26,218 nt of DNA from Entrophospora sp. SA101 (Eukaryota; Glomeromycota; Glomeromycetes; Entrophosporales; Entrophosporaceae), in contig CAUDNR010000615.1 of NCBI GenBank assembly GCA_958430865.1, positions 1,918 through 28,135 on the forward strand, read 5' to 3'. Each line of letters starts with the position of its first letter. Within the stretch, counting starts at the first letter, position 1. Made by a program: the position numbers and the translations under genes. Under the pieces are notes generated by a model. The model was not told where the DNA came from. It saw only the letters and a list, made by a program, of their open reading frames with translations, and made no database searches. Positions 8,195 through 19,310 of this stretch are shown here, piece by piece.

Positions 8195-9899
8195 ACAATG
8201 TTAAAATTTTTGTATGATAAATTATCTTCAGACACTGGAATGTACTTTAATGTATGGGATTGGTCAATGCCAGAGTTATATGGTATAGTGTTGGGTATGT
8301 TGGTGAAATTGAATTTGAGCGGTTGTTTACAAATACAAGCGTCAGAAATGTTGGATTTTATTATCGATGTTGAGAAAGGCTACTTTACAACTGATTATCA
8401 TTCGTTCTACCATGCAGTGGATGTTGTGGCCATGTTATACTACATGTTGGTCGATTTAGGTGCTGCCAAACATTTGACTCCCTTGGATTCAATTTGTTTG
8501 ATGATTGCTGGATTGTGTCACGATATAGGACATCCCGGTCTAAATAATGCCTACCAGGTTAATGCAAGGACATCTCTAGCGATTAAATACAATAATCAAT
8601 CCGTATTAGAAAATCATTCTTGCACATTGACGATGGAGTTATTGTCAAAACATGAATTGTTTCGTCATTTACACAACGATGATTTCCGAGGAATGGATCC
8701 AGAACAAACTGACGTAACTTTGAAAACTTTAATAGGGAATATAATTCTAGCAACTGATATGATGAATCATTATGAACTATTGGAATCGTTGCATGATCTT
8801 ATTAATTCATCATCTTCTACAAACATTTATTGTTCTTTTCCATCATTATCTCTATGTTCACCTGATAAATATTTTAATGAAGAATTAGACAATAATAATG
8901 ATGATGATTACTCATCAAATTTCTCCATTGTTTCCTCACCTGAATATTTTTCAACATCTAAAAATCCACCTTCAAAATTATTTTCAACAACTCCGGCAGT
9001 ATCAAAATTATTGAATAAATATCAACGTGATATTTTATTAAAAGTTTTACTCCATGCTGCTGATTTGAGCAATGCTGTACGTCCATGGGATATATCCAAA
9101 CGTTGGTCCGATTGTATTGTTGAAGAATTTTTCAAACAAGGTGACTTGGAAAATCAAAAAAATCTGCCTATATCTCCAAATATGAACAGAGAACAAGCTT
9201 ATCAGTCACAAATAAGTCTTGGTTTTAGCGATTTTGTTGTCAAACCTTATTTTAAAGCATTTGCTTTATTCCTAAATCAAGCTACAATCTTTCTTAATGC
9301 TCTGGCAAAAAATCGTATCTATTGGGATGAAATAAATAACAACAAGAAGAAGAAAATTAATCACAATAATTCACAAATCAGTTCTTCTCCAAAGTCTTCA
9401 AAGATTAAAATTAACATTTCTAAAGGTAATAATACAAAATTAATCCATGCACTAAATACCATTAACAGTTTATCACCATCATTGGGTTCAAAGTCAGAAA
9501 TATCAATATTAAAAATGTCATTGAATATTATTTCTGCCACTAACACTCTTGATAAAACAATTCCATTGACAACAATCGTCATTCCATCATCATCATCATC
9601 ATCATCATCAATTAAAGGTCAACAATATTGTGTAAATTTGGCTGCTGGTCTACTGATCTTACCAGAAGATATCCAAGAAAGATTATGTCAAATGTCAACT
9701 CCACATACTTCCTACATGACAAAGTATTATTTTTGTAATGATAATAATAGTGATAAAAGTGAAAAAATGAAACATACTTTACCTGGTAGATCATATAATA
9801 GTAATACATTGTTAATGTTTACACCATCATCACCTAATATTATTGATCTTGATGATGGTTTTTATGACAAAATTTATGAATTTACTAAAAAATCTAATA

Positions 9900-9948
<49 letters not shown>

Positions 9949-10087
9949 CCATCATCACCACCATCATCATAATTATAATTATCATCTTAGCCACCATAAT
10001 CATAATCATAACCATAACCATAACCATAATCATAATCATAACAATCATAATCATAGTCATAGTCATAATCATAATCATCATAATCAC

Positions 10088-10141
<54 letters not shown>

Positions 10142-10165
10142 TATAAAATTAATAATCATCATTAA
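8195..10165 (+). CDS. 3',5'-cyclic-nucleotide phosphodiesterase (class I, fungal PDE2-like) with poly-His tail
   Basis: Hydrolyses cAMP and/or cGMP, ending cyclic-nucleotide signalling. Counting from the ATG at 8198, the HD-type catalytic domain covers about residues 20-380. YHSFYHAVDV supplies the general-acid His68 and metal His72; CHDIGHPGLNN supplies His108/Asp109; LLHAADLSN supplies Asp289; SQISLGFSDFVV supplies the purine-clamp-like Gln338. An 80-residue Ser/Asn-rich insert (about 203-275) splits the fold between ATDMMNH and the third metal motif. The C-terminus (about 570-655) is mostly His and His-Asn. A TTTTTTGTAG acceptor ends at 8194 with an in-frame TAG overlapping it, so an upstream exon probably exists but I could not find it; ATG 8198 is only the first Met. 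The catalytic residues are intact, so it is likely active. Confidence 0.85.
9899..10142 (+). repeat. CAT/CAC trinucleotide and AAT-CAT hexanucleotide microsatellite inside the phosphodiesterase
   Basis: Two nearly pure (CAT)n blocks (about 9901-9970 and 10095-10140) flank an (AATCAT)n-like block. They encode roughly 23 His, then alternating His-Asn, then about 17 His. Opposite-strand and shifted frames give poly-Met, poly-Ile and similar runs, which are not genes. Length polymorphism is expected. Confidence 0.9.
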
Positions 10166-10169
10166 ACAT

Positions 10170-10812
10170 TGCAAATGATTAGTTAGACAAGTAGACATAT
10201 ATTTTTAATTATTGCATAATATATACTTGCATCCACAAATATACATATACATATACATATGCATATACACATACACATACACATACACATATTTATTCAT
10301 CTTATTTATATGCTTACATTTTGCATTTCATGTTATTTTTTTTTTTTCGGCATATTTTCAAAATCAATGTAAATTTTTGCAGTTATTTATTTTCCTTTTA
10401 TAGATTATAACTTTTTTTAATACACATATATATATATACATGTACAAGATTTCATTTTCATTTTCATTTGTATAAATCTAAATAAATTGCATATATTAAA
10501 TATTTCTATGAAAATAACAATTACTTTTTTTGTGAAATGAATTTTCCTTTTGTTCAGAACAGTTAAATTAAATTAAAATTATGTGTAAAATGTAGGAATT
10601 TTAACACATCCAATACTCCCAATGCATAATAATAATGACAACATATATCAGTTATTTGATTATTATTAAAAGAAAATTATTTGCTTTATATCAAAGCAAT
10701 ACAATCACCAAAAATATAATGAAATTTATTATTATTTAATAATAGGTAAATATATCTATTTGAATATCTACTATAAATTAAAAATATGAAAAAAAGGACT
10801 TGCTCCCTCACA
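10170..10812. other. Spacer between convergent genes, with CATATA/CACATA microsatellite
   Basis: The phosphodiesterase and the MBP1-like gene converge here. 10243-10290 is a (CATATA/CACATA)n microsatellite. AATAAA-type sequence at about 10480 could serve as a plus-strand polyadenylation signal. No gene seen. Confidence 0.5.
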
Positions 10813-13587
10813 CTATAATTGCAAAGCTTCTTTGTCCAGTCTACCTAATATTTCTCCTATTCTTCCCAAACTAAACTCATCTTCAAGATCATTGTCAACT
10901 TCTCCCAGTATAATTTTCACAAAATCATCCACTTTATCAAGATTAATTTTACAACAAGTAGAAATAATTTGTTTATATTGCAACTCTGCATTTAATGACT
11001 TCTCTTGTAATTTCTCAATTTCACATTGAAGTAAATCCTTGTCAAATTGATATGCTAATAATTGAGCTTGAAGTATTTTTAATTCTTTTTCAGACATTTC
11101 ATTTTCATTGCCGCTACTAACAATAGTCATTTCAACATCAACAGCCATTTCTGATGAATCCATTACTACTTGATGTAAATTGTTTGTTGATATTGATGTT
11201 AATGATGATGTTACAATTGTTGGTTGTGTAATTAATATTAATGGCATGTCAATTTTTTTGTTTTGAAATGATTCTATGTGTGTTAATGGTGGTGGTGTTG
11301 TGGAAGCGGATGATATTATATCATCCAATAAAGCTAATTATTAGTGATGGTGGTAGTGGTAGATTCAGGTGATAAAACTTGTGATAATGGTGCAATATTA
11401 TTCTGTTGATTTGATGGTGTTGATGCTGGTGTTATATTAGAAATAATTGTTGTTGATATAGCATCATTATCATCATCATTATTATTACTATTATTAATGA
11501 TGTTATTATTATTAACCACAGGCTTCCTTAATAATGATGCATTATCTTCAAGATTTACTCTACATTTCCTATGCATAGAATATACATCAACATTATTATC
11601 TTCTTCTACTTCATTAATTACTTGTTTCAGAAACTTTAAATATTCTTCTATGCTATTATATTCCTTTTCATTTTGATGATAATATTGTAATGATCACTTC
11701 AAATCAATAAGTTGTCATGTCAAATCATTAAATCTACTTTGAGCATTAAATAATTCATCCTCTTTAACTCTAAGCTGTACCACCCATTCATTCTCTGCAT
11801 CTTCCACAAGTTTTTGTAATGCTAAAAATTAATTATCTGATTTATTATATATATAATAAGTTTTAAAATAATAAACCATTTTTTTTTTTTACCTAAAACA
11901 ACCTCTCTAGATTTTCTATGATTATTAACAAATGATGTAAATGGTTGAATAAAGAAATCAGATACATTTTCTTGAATCATATCTACATCCATATCTTCCT
12001 TTGAATCTTCAATGCTCTTTTTTATTTTCAAAAAATATATCAAACAATATCAATAATTTAATAATAAATATATATACATGTACATACATACATGAACTTC
12101 ATCATCACCATCTTGTTGACTAAAAACAAAATCAGAAGGTTTCAATCCAAGCTTATTTTGAATATCAGCATTTGCACCCATCATAACCAATTTCTCAGCC
12201 AATTCATTATTCCCTACTCTTGCAGCAATACACAATGCAGTATCATCATTTTTATCTTGAATGTTCAAAATAGTATTAAGAAATCCACAAACATCTGATT
12301 GAAACCATTTCTCTAAACAATCTATATAATATTTTGATACTGCTTCATGTCCTCTAACACCTGAGGACATTCCAATATGATGTATCACTGATCAATTATC
12401 TTTATCAGTAATTGGGATTGTGTCATGAAATAGTTTTACCACTTGTGAAAATGACTGAGAATCATAATTATTTGTCACAAATACAGATCTAATTAAAGCA
12501 GTCTCCCCATCATAATTCACTTGTTGCATATTAGCACCTCTATTCAACAACATTTCCAAGATTTTTAGTCTTCCCAAACACGCAGCCCAATGTATTGCAG
12601 AATTCCCACGACTGTCAATCACCATGTTTATATCAGGTTCAGATGAATATTGAGTAACCAACAAATCCTGTATTAATTCCGGTTTCTCACTCAAAAATAT
12701 TGCCATTAAAATATTCCCGAGTTGCTCACTCTCACCAATTTCAGGTGACGAAGAATTGTCTGCTGCTGCTGATTCACTAGCGGGTTCTGAATATGTTAAA
12801 ACCATATCACCATCATCATCACCATTGTGTCAAGAATATTAATTTTGTTACTATAATTATTGGAATGTTCATTAGATTGATTATATTTAGCTTACATATG
12901 TAAAGCTGCCATAGCTTGTTCTTTAGTTGGAGTGTATGGAGATGACAAATAAGGAGTATCATATTCTGGTGACATGTATCCAAGGATAGAACATAAACTC
13001 TCAAGGGCACCATATTTTGTAGCAAGTTCTTTGCCTTTTTCAAAAGGAATCCTAAAATAATAAAAAATTAGTGATGGTGAAATTGATCATATATGTGCAA
13101 AAGGAAAAAAGATTTATTTTATAATTTATTATGGTTATTATGTTAACATACCAAGTTCCTTGATATTTTCCATAACCTCCTTGTACTTTTTCATGTTCTC
13201 CTGTTAATATTTCTCTTTCAATGATTTTTTAGCACTTACCTTTATCCAGGCCTGCCACCTTTAGAATTTGTGTTGCATTCAAATAAGAATCCGGGCGTCT
13301 ACGCATAACAGCAACATCTTTGACAAGAAACTCACATAAACTGGCACTCCATAATATACTGCTGAATATATTGGATTTGACTTTGGGGTTGAAATTGTAG
13401 CACTTGATGATTTCTGGATGGCCGATGATCTAATATCATCATCACCACCATTATCAATAATTCTTTCATCAATTGTGTCTTTTAACAAAAAAATCACATA
13501 GTTTGTTAAGAATAATCCATGCATTTCACCTTTTAACAAATTTTATAACAAGTTCCATTATTCGTTAGAAAGAAAAATACCTTGCAT
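10813..13587 (-). pseudogene. MBP1-like KilA-N (APSES) / ankyrin G1/S transcription factor, disrupted
   Basis: Inferred exons: 13587-13581 (ATGCAAG), 13478-13152, 13051-12896, 12776-12092, 12016-11893 and 11821-10813. Introns run 71-119 bp with phases that fit; the 12777-12895 acceptor is least certain. In order it holds the KilA-N DNA-binding domain ([41 protein letters not shown]), ankyrin repeats (NSAIHWAACLGRLKILEMLL; DDTALCIAARVGNNELAEKL), then a coiled coil. This is the layout of MBF-complex subunits such as Mbp1/Res. Lesions: a 2-nt insertion near 13333, TAA at 13229-13231, TGA at 12392-12394, 11715-11717 and 11694-11696, and a 1-nt deletion near 11337. Sequence between lesions is well conserved, so the loss looks recent. 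The TGAs sit where Arg is expected. Confidence 0.8.
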
Positions 13588-13589
13588 TG

Positions 13590-14380
13590 AAAAAAAATTC
13601 TATCAATATTAATATTAATATACTAATACTGTGTGTAACGAAAAAACGACGGTGACGAAAATTGTAATAATAATATAAATAAAAAAAATTTCAAAAAATT
13701 GCATCAATCTTTGGCTCAAGGGTTTAATTAGCAAAAAAGCAAAAAAAATTCGTGTCTATTTTTGTAAACGTTTAATTGAAGATTACTATTACTTGCAATA
13801 AATACTCTTTTTCCGAAAATTGAGTGAGCTGGGATGCCCCTTGTTTAAAGCTAAAAGTCTTTCGAAAGTTTATTATTATTATACGCCAGTATTAATGAAT
13901 ATCCCACTCTAGAGCAGTTGCATAGGGATTCGATATAATCTTAATATCACACTGATAGATGAAAACTCGATGCATGATAAATTTTTATCAAACGAATAAT
14001 TTGATCAAACATAATCTTTGTTTACATTATCAATGAATGCTCGCCATGTAGGTTTTTTTGAGTGATTTAAAGCGACGAAAACTCAGTCACTTAATATGCA
14101 GGTATTCAGCAATAAAAATCAAGTTTTGTTTTAATTAACTCACGAAACTTTCCAGTTGAAAATAATTTTTAGTCAAATGAAATATTGCAGGTGGATAGTA
14201 ACCTAATAGATGTTATAGAACATTTGAAGGTTTGAATTTTTAATTTCTCAATAAAAAATATTAATGAACGTAGTAGCAAGATGCAAGTCAGATTAAAAAA
14301 ATGGTTACAATCACAAAAAATATCATTATAAATATTTTTTGCATTATTTGTCAGATAATCAAGTTGCAATAAAGAAACTG
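13590..14380. other. AT-rich intergenic stretch, nothing firmly recognised
   Basis: Upstream of the minus-strand MBP1-like gene. A palindromic TATTAATATTAATA block lies at about 13603-13620. I see no gene and no clear TATA box. Confidence 0.4.
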
Positions 14381-14385
14381 AAATG

Positions 14386-14770
14386 GCAAGAAAGCATCAA
14401 GTCAAAGAAATAAAGGAACAACTTTATTAGTTTTAAAAAGAAGAATAGGTGACATTAATTGTTATTTAAATTAATACAAATATTTTATTGTATAATGATT
14501 TATATATAATTAAATGATACAATCTATAGAGTTTACATTAGCGAAAAAGATGTTTTACCAGGATTAGAAAAAGTGAAAAAGAAACATTTCAATCAAAGAC
14601 TAATGGAAGAAATTGCAGATGTTATGTCATATCAAAATATTAATATAATATACACGTGTTTGCTCTTGAGCGAACGAGAGAGATTATTTATAGAAATAAG
14701 ATTAATTAATACAATAATAATAATTCGAAGAGAATTGGGTAGAATTCAAATAGAAGATGTTAATAGATGA
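14386..14770 (+). CDS. Unrecognised possible two-exon gene fragment
   Basis: A first open piece (about 14393-14450) reads KASSQRNKGTTLLVLKRR. It is followed by a GTGACA donor after AGAATAG, and a second open piece after the acceptor CTATAGAG (about 14532) reads VYISEKDVLPGLEKVKKK through to a stop at 14768-14770. The composition is more protein-like than the surrounding AT-rich frames (Glu/Lys/Leu-rich, QRLMEEIADVM). I do not recognise a family, the start is unknown, and the exon join is a guess. It may be a 3' gene fragment. Confidence 0.3.
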
Positions 14771-15770
14771 TGACGCAATTAAATTTTATGATGACATTAT
14801 CCAACGGTTTGGTAAATTATGATAGGGAATGACGTTAGAAGGTGCATGAAAGTAACTTCCAATTCAAGACTGTGCATGCATGATTTTTAAAAAATAATTA
14901 TTTTGGCAATTTTGTATAAAAAATAAAAAATGCTACCCACCTCATACATTGAGCCTGAAGGTCTTACGCAGACAACAATAAGATGTCTCAAAGCGACTCT
15001 TTTTGTGTACGACGGTCTTTTTCTGGATGGACTCGTATCCCAATTCTCGAAAATTCAAACATCTCTGATACATTTAATATGTCGTATCTTATTTATTTGT
15101 TTGTAAATATATATGCAAATGTGAAAAAGACCCCTATAATGTTTAATTTTGAAAAAACGTTTCATAAAAATAACATTATTCAATTAATTAATATAAAGAA
15201 TAATTATTCCAAATTAGTAAGTCATCACATTATGTATTTGAATGAATGTAAATAATTTTATATTATTATCTAAAATTTGAATGAATGCTATATTTATACA
15301 TATTTTGAATAAATGTTATGCCCCTCGAACTTATTATATATTAATATATATTCATTCATAAATCTGGGTTTCTTTCAATTTAATTTAATTTGATGAATTT
15401 GGGTTCTATTGTGTACATATATATCAATTAATCTTTGTGTACGGTTGAGTGTCAGATAAAAGATATATTTGGAAAGAAAACAAACATTGTGAAACGGTAA
15501 AAAAAATAATATTTTTTTTTGGGATTGTTTCATAATAAATTTTTAATAATATTATTATTATGTTAATATATTGTAATGAAACATTGCTTTTCTTTTTTTT
15601 TTATAAACAATTGTTCTTTGGAGGCAACGTACAATTAGATCGTCATAATTAAATTTTTATTGTTGTTTTACACGTTAAATTTCTTGGATTTTACTTATTT
15701 ATTTTTAATTAGAAAACAATATCAACAAAATTTATAATAATAATATTAATCGTTATCAAAGATTATTTTA
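14771..15770. other. Spacer with an unrecognised short ORF
   Basis: A 90-codon frame (14983-15255) starts MSQSDSFCVRRSFSGWTRIP and then becomes Ile/Asn/Tyr-rich. No domain is recognised and I do not call it a gene. The rest is AT-rich. Confidence 0.35.
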
Positions 15771-15776
15771 GATCAG

Positions 15777-15784
15777 TATAAAAG
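15777..15784 (+). promoter_or_regulatory. TATA box of the BTB gene
   Basis: TATAAAAG stands out from the surrounding sequence about 255 bp before the BTB start codon. A pyrimidine-rich stretch (about 15949-15972, CTTTCTTTCTCGCTCTCCC) lies between it and the ATG and may belong to the leader. A short upstream ATG at 15790 would be in the leader. Confidence 0.5.
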
Positions 15785-16037
15785 CAACGATGAATGAACC
15801 TATTTTTATTTTCTATCATCACCTTCAGTCCAAATTTAAAAAATATCATAATCGTAATCATAATCATATTATTATTGTATCAAAAAGAAAAGTCACAAGT
15901 ATTTTTATTAAAAGAAAAATATTATAATAAAAGTTATTGTTGATATCGCTTTCTTTCTCGCTCTCCCTTTCTCAAAAAAAAAACTTTTACTTGCAAGTTT
16001 TTTTTTTGGAAATTTAATTTTTTGAAAAGCTAAAATT

Positions 16038-16595
16038 ATGACAGTATCTACAACATCAGCACAGCATCGTAATAATACTCATCAACTTCAACACCGCCAT
16101 CAATTAAATCATCCATTACAACGTCGCAATAATCATCAATTACACCATCCGAATGGCCATCATCACCTTCATATTCATAATCAAAAATTAAGCGATACCG
16201 GAATTCCCGTATCCTTCATTCTACAAGAACTTTATCATCTTTCGCCAATTTTCTATAACAACAAATCAAAATGTGCCATTCAACTTCACATCACTGGTCT
16301 TCCAAAAATCTTTCACATTCATAAAGAATATCTTATTTTTCAATCAATATGTTTTCGTAAAATTTTTGAAACATTGTCTGGTGATATAATTCATCTTCAT
16401 GTTCCAAGCCCTGAAACATTTGAATGGTTATTAGAATACTTATATACAGGAAATTCTGATAAATTATATGATAGATTAAGATTAGAAAACTATAATAAAG
16501 TTTGGAAGAACGTTGAATTTCTTGGCTTGGGATCTGATGTTAGAGCTATTATTCTAGCTTTTTACCAAAATGAAATTCAACCCGAATCCGAATAA
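16038..16595 (+). CDS. BTB/POZ-domain protein with His/Gln/Asn-rich N-terminus
   Basis: 185 residues, apparently a single exon, opened by the first ATG after the leader. Residues 1-50 are low-complexity (HRNNTHQLQHRHQLNH and similar). Residues about 55-180 form a BTB fold. IFHIHKEYLIFQSICFRKIF is the conserved dimer-interface helix with its His-X-X-hydrophobic start, followed by HLHVPSPETFEWLLEYLYTG and VWKNVEFLGLGSDVRAIILA. Small BTB proteins with the VPSPETF and NVEFLGL motifs are common in Mucoromycota-type fungi. They dimerise and often bridge substrates to cullin-3, though there is no partner domain here to show that role. No lesion seen. Confidence 0.8.
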   Translation: MTVSTTSAQHRNNTHQLQHRHQLNHPLQRRNNHQLHHPNGHHHLHIHNQKLSDTGIPVSFILQELYHLSPIFYNNKSKCAIQLHITGLPKIFHIHKEYLIFQSICFRKIFETLSGDIIHLHVPSPETFEWLLEYLYTGNSDKLYDRLRLENYNKVWKNVEFLGLGSDVRAIILAFYQNEIQPESE

Positions 16596-16599
16596 TATT

Positions 16600-16990
16600 A
16601 ATCGTAAGAAAGAATTTTAAGATTTATTAAATATGCAAAAAAAATTTTATATTAAGATTTATTTTGACTTTCAAATTTAGTAGATTTTTTTTTAATTTAT
16701 GAATAATTCATTATTTATTAGAAATTTGATGGTTTTATTTTTTAAGATTTTAATTCGTAATTAAATTAATAAATAAAAATCATTAAAATAAAAATTTTTT
16801 CTCCATTAAACTTTTTTATATGTATTTTGAAGAAGGAACATTCGATCAATGAGGTTAAAAATATTTAAGGAGTTCCATATAATCCTTTGCAGGAAAACAA
16901 ATCACTAATAGAATTAGAAAAATATTCTAGTCAGATGAAAGGATAAATATGTTTACAAAATAAATATTTATAGTATATTTCAATAAACTA
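16600..16990. other. 3' region of the BTB gene, nothing else recognised
   Basis: AT-rich; AATAAA occurs at about 16769. No gene, RNA or repeat recognised. Confidence 0.4.
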
Positions 16991-16999
16991 AGTCTAACG

Positions 17000-17359
17000 C
17001 AATTGTTGCTGGTACAGAAGCGGGAGAATTTTCCGACGCTATTACAATCTCCTATAATATTAATATTACCAAGATTTAATGATGATAATACGATGCAAAG
17101 TGTTACCAGGGGTAAATTAAAGGTCCAAGAAGTTTCTAATACCGTTAATGCTACTACTGTTAGAATCACTAAAGCAAGCAAAAGAAAAGCCTTGGCTAGT
17201 ATTGGTAAAGGTAATGTCGAATTTGAGGATGCAGGTACTGGATCACAACAAGAATTCGTTGATGCTTCTGCTACAACAAAAGGAAAGGAAAACTAAAATT
17301 GACACAGATGTTAAGATGATAAAATCTGACCAAACTGATACAATATCAGTGCATAGTTA
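17000..17359 (+). pseudogene. Possible N-terminal fragment of a B-type cyclin
   Basis: The plus strand from about 17085 encodes MQSVTRGKLKVQEVSN, then KASKRKALASIGKGNVEFED, then TTKGKEN and a stop. The coding style continues one frame over (KIDTDVKMIKSDQTDTISVHS, stop at 17360), so a 1-nt frameshift sits near 17293-17296. KRKALASIGKGN resembles the destruction-box region (R..L..I.N) at the start of mitotic cyclins, followed by acidic and Lys-rich sequence. No cyclin box follows, so it is a truncated remnant or a different protein. This assignment is weak. Confidence 0.35.
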
Positions 17360-17595
17360 ATTATAACAGCGATAATACTAATACCCTAGTAGTAATTTAG
17401 TAATAGTAGAGGAAGGAACGATCAAGCAAGTTGTATCAAGCAAATAAATTTTTTTGGTGTTTGTTTCAACTAATATTGCAACAAATAACATTTAAATCCT
17501 TCATTATTTTTATTATTCTTCCTTTATTATTATATAATAAATAATAATTAATAATTTGAAAATTGCAAACATATTAATATTAAAATTTCTGCATA

Positions 17596-17743
17596 CACTG
17601 CCTTCCCAAAAGTTTCCAAAAATGATCGGGAGTTTGTTTTTTTATTACTCATAAAAGCTAGAGATATAAAATTTTATATTATTATTATACATTTTTGTGC
17701 AATTAATAAATTTGGGGTGACCGAAACTTTTGTGGAGGCAGTG
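17596..17743. mobile_element. 148-bp TA-flanked MITE (Tc1-like ends)
   Basis: Ends are CACTGCCTTCCCAAAAGTTTCC and, from the other side, CACTGCCTCCACAAAAGTTTCG, flanked by TA at 17594-17595 and 17744-17745. Ends of the form CACTGCCT....AAAAGTTT are typical of Tc1-like transposons. The interior is non-coding. Confidence 0.8.
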
Positions 17744-17868
17744 TATATCAAATAAAATTGTTCTAGTATGACAAAAAAACTTTTGGGTGATTTAATCAAA
17801 CAACTATTTTTACTCAAAGGAATTGACATAATTATATAAATCATTTGAAGAAATTTGATAACATTTAA

Positions 17869-18503
17869 TTAGTTCAAGCATGTATATCTTTTTAGTTTCA
17901 TAAAATCTCTATCATCCCATTCAACAATATCATTTCTTGTTACTAATTCAGAATTTAGACAATTCTCCATTGAAGGACATAATTCCAATTCTCTATTTAT
18001 AAATTGGTTTTTTTTTCCTAATATAGATTTGAGCAATAAATCACTTCATTACGCTAATATTAATGATTCATACTGTTATGAATGCAATCCATTGCTTTTT
18101 TGGTCAACAATTCCTGCAATTTCTTAAACAATTCATTTGGACATAATTCGTTGCAAGCCCAAAGGAGCTTCAATTGGATAAAGATTGATAATTCCATCAT
18201 AAACGTATCTTATAAAACAACTTACTATAGAAAGAAGATAAACAAATTATTGTTATTAATTGCTTGTTAGGCAAATCAACTATTAAATATTAAAAGCTTA
18301 CTTTAAAACAATTCTAAATGTTTTTGGAGAACTATTTTTCCATCAGATTTTCTAATTAAATTATTTAATAAAGGAACATTGAAATAAGGTGATCTTGTGG
18401 ATAATGTGCTCTATAAATTTTAATATCATGGTTTATTCCAACTGTGATTTGCATAAGAATCAGATTCTTTTAAAAGTCCTAGAAGATCATTATAAATTTT
18501 CAT
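17869..18503 (-). pseudogene. BTB/POZ-domain protein pseudogene
   Basis: Pieces in order on the minus strand: MKIYNDLLGLLKESDSY (from 18503); after a frame change, ITVGINHDIKIYRAH; after another, TLSTRSPYFNVPLLNNLIRK with DGKIVLQKHLELF. Further down come LLWACNELCPNELFKKLQEL and a final frame CPSMENCLNSELVTRNDIVE ending DDRDFMKLKRYTCLN, stop 17869-17871. STRSPYF and the preceding V.I.VG.....YRAH are BTB landmarks; the NELF piece fits the helical segment after the domain. Frame changes and missing sequence between pieces make it non-functional. Confidence 0.65.
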
Positions 18504-18504
18504 T

Positions 18505-18944
18505 CTTATCATATCCTATAATCATTTTCTTTCTCTTCTTTTCCCTTCTTCTTCTAAAGATGTTACTAATAAGCAAACATTTAAATAGGGAGCCATCTGA
18601 GAAAGTGAGTCAATTTCTTTTTATCATTTTTGAGATAATAATGCAGTTATATGTGTTTTGAGGTGGCGAATCTTTTCAGCTTAGAAATATCCTCATTTTT
18701 ATTTTAATGAAATTTTGTGTACCAAAAAAATTGACTCATTTTCTCAATGACCCCAAAAATTTTAGAACAGTTCATAACAACCACTAGATTGGTTCTTTGA
18801 CTATTATATAAAGTGCCAAATTCATCCAAACAAGCATTTATCTCTATTGGTTCTTATGCTAACAATATTCTTATCAACAATATTAGGTAAAAAAAAATGA
18901 ACTGGCTTAGAAACCAAATTGCAAAAATTAAAATTCACAATCAT
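18505..18944. other. AT-rich spacer, nothing recognised
   Basis: No gene recognised between the BTB pseudogene and the transposon. Short frames here are AT-driven. Confidence 0.4.
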
Positions 18945-19310
18945 TATATGGGAGCTTTTCTAGCAAAAAAGGGTTTCGACCTCATATGACCAAAAAAATT
19001 TTTTTTACATAATATTGATCTATAACATAAAGATTATAATTGGCAAAAATATTAGACCCTGTTTGCTTAATAAAAAAATGGAGAATTGTAGGCCGGATAC
19101 CTTTTTAAAGTAATTTGCACGCGATCTACATACCCCATTTTTTATTGTTACACGCAATAATTTAATTAAAAAATAAAATGTACGTTTATTATAAAATAAA
19201 TTAATGAATGTTATAAAAATACATATTGAAATAATAATAAATGAATAACAAATTAAATTTAAATAAGTACTAGGTTCTGGACAAAGAATATCTTTAAGTG
19301 GGTCTTGTAC

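Noticed and set aside
9830..10198. Opposite-strand poly-Met frame and shifted poly-Ile frame
   Set aside because: They are translations of the CAT microsatellite of the phosphodiesterase in other frames.
11690..12394. Genetic code change with TGA read as Arg
   Set aside because: Intact genes here do not need it, and the same gene also has frameshifts and a TAA, so it is a pseudogene.
12819..13043. Minus-strand frame starting MKKAKNLLQNM
   Set aside because: It is the wrong frame of the MBP1-like exon at 12896-13051, whose correct frame reads IPFEKGKELATKYGALESL.
16927..17181. Minus-strand hydrophobic frame MLALVILTVVALTVLETSW
   Set aside because: It is antisense to the plus-strand cyclin-like fragment, which has a more natural composition.
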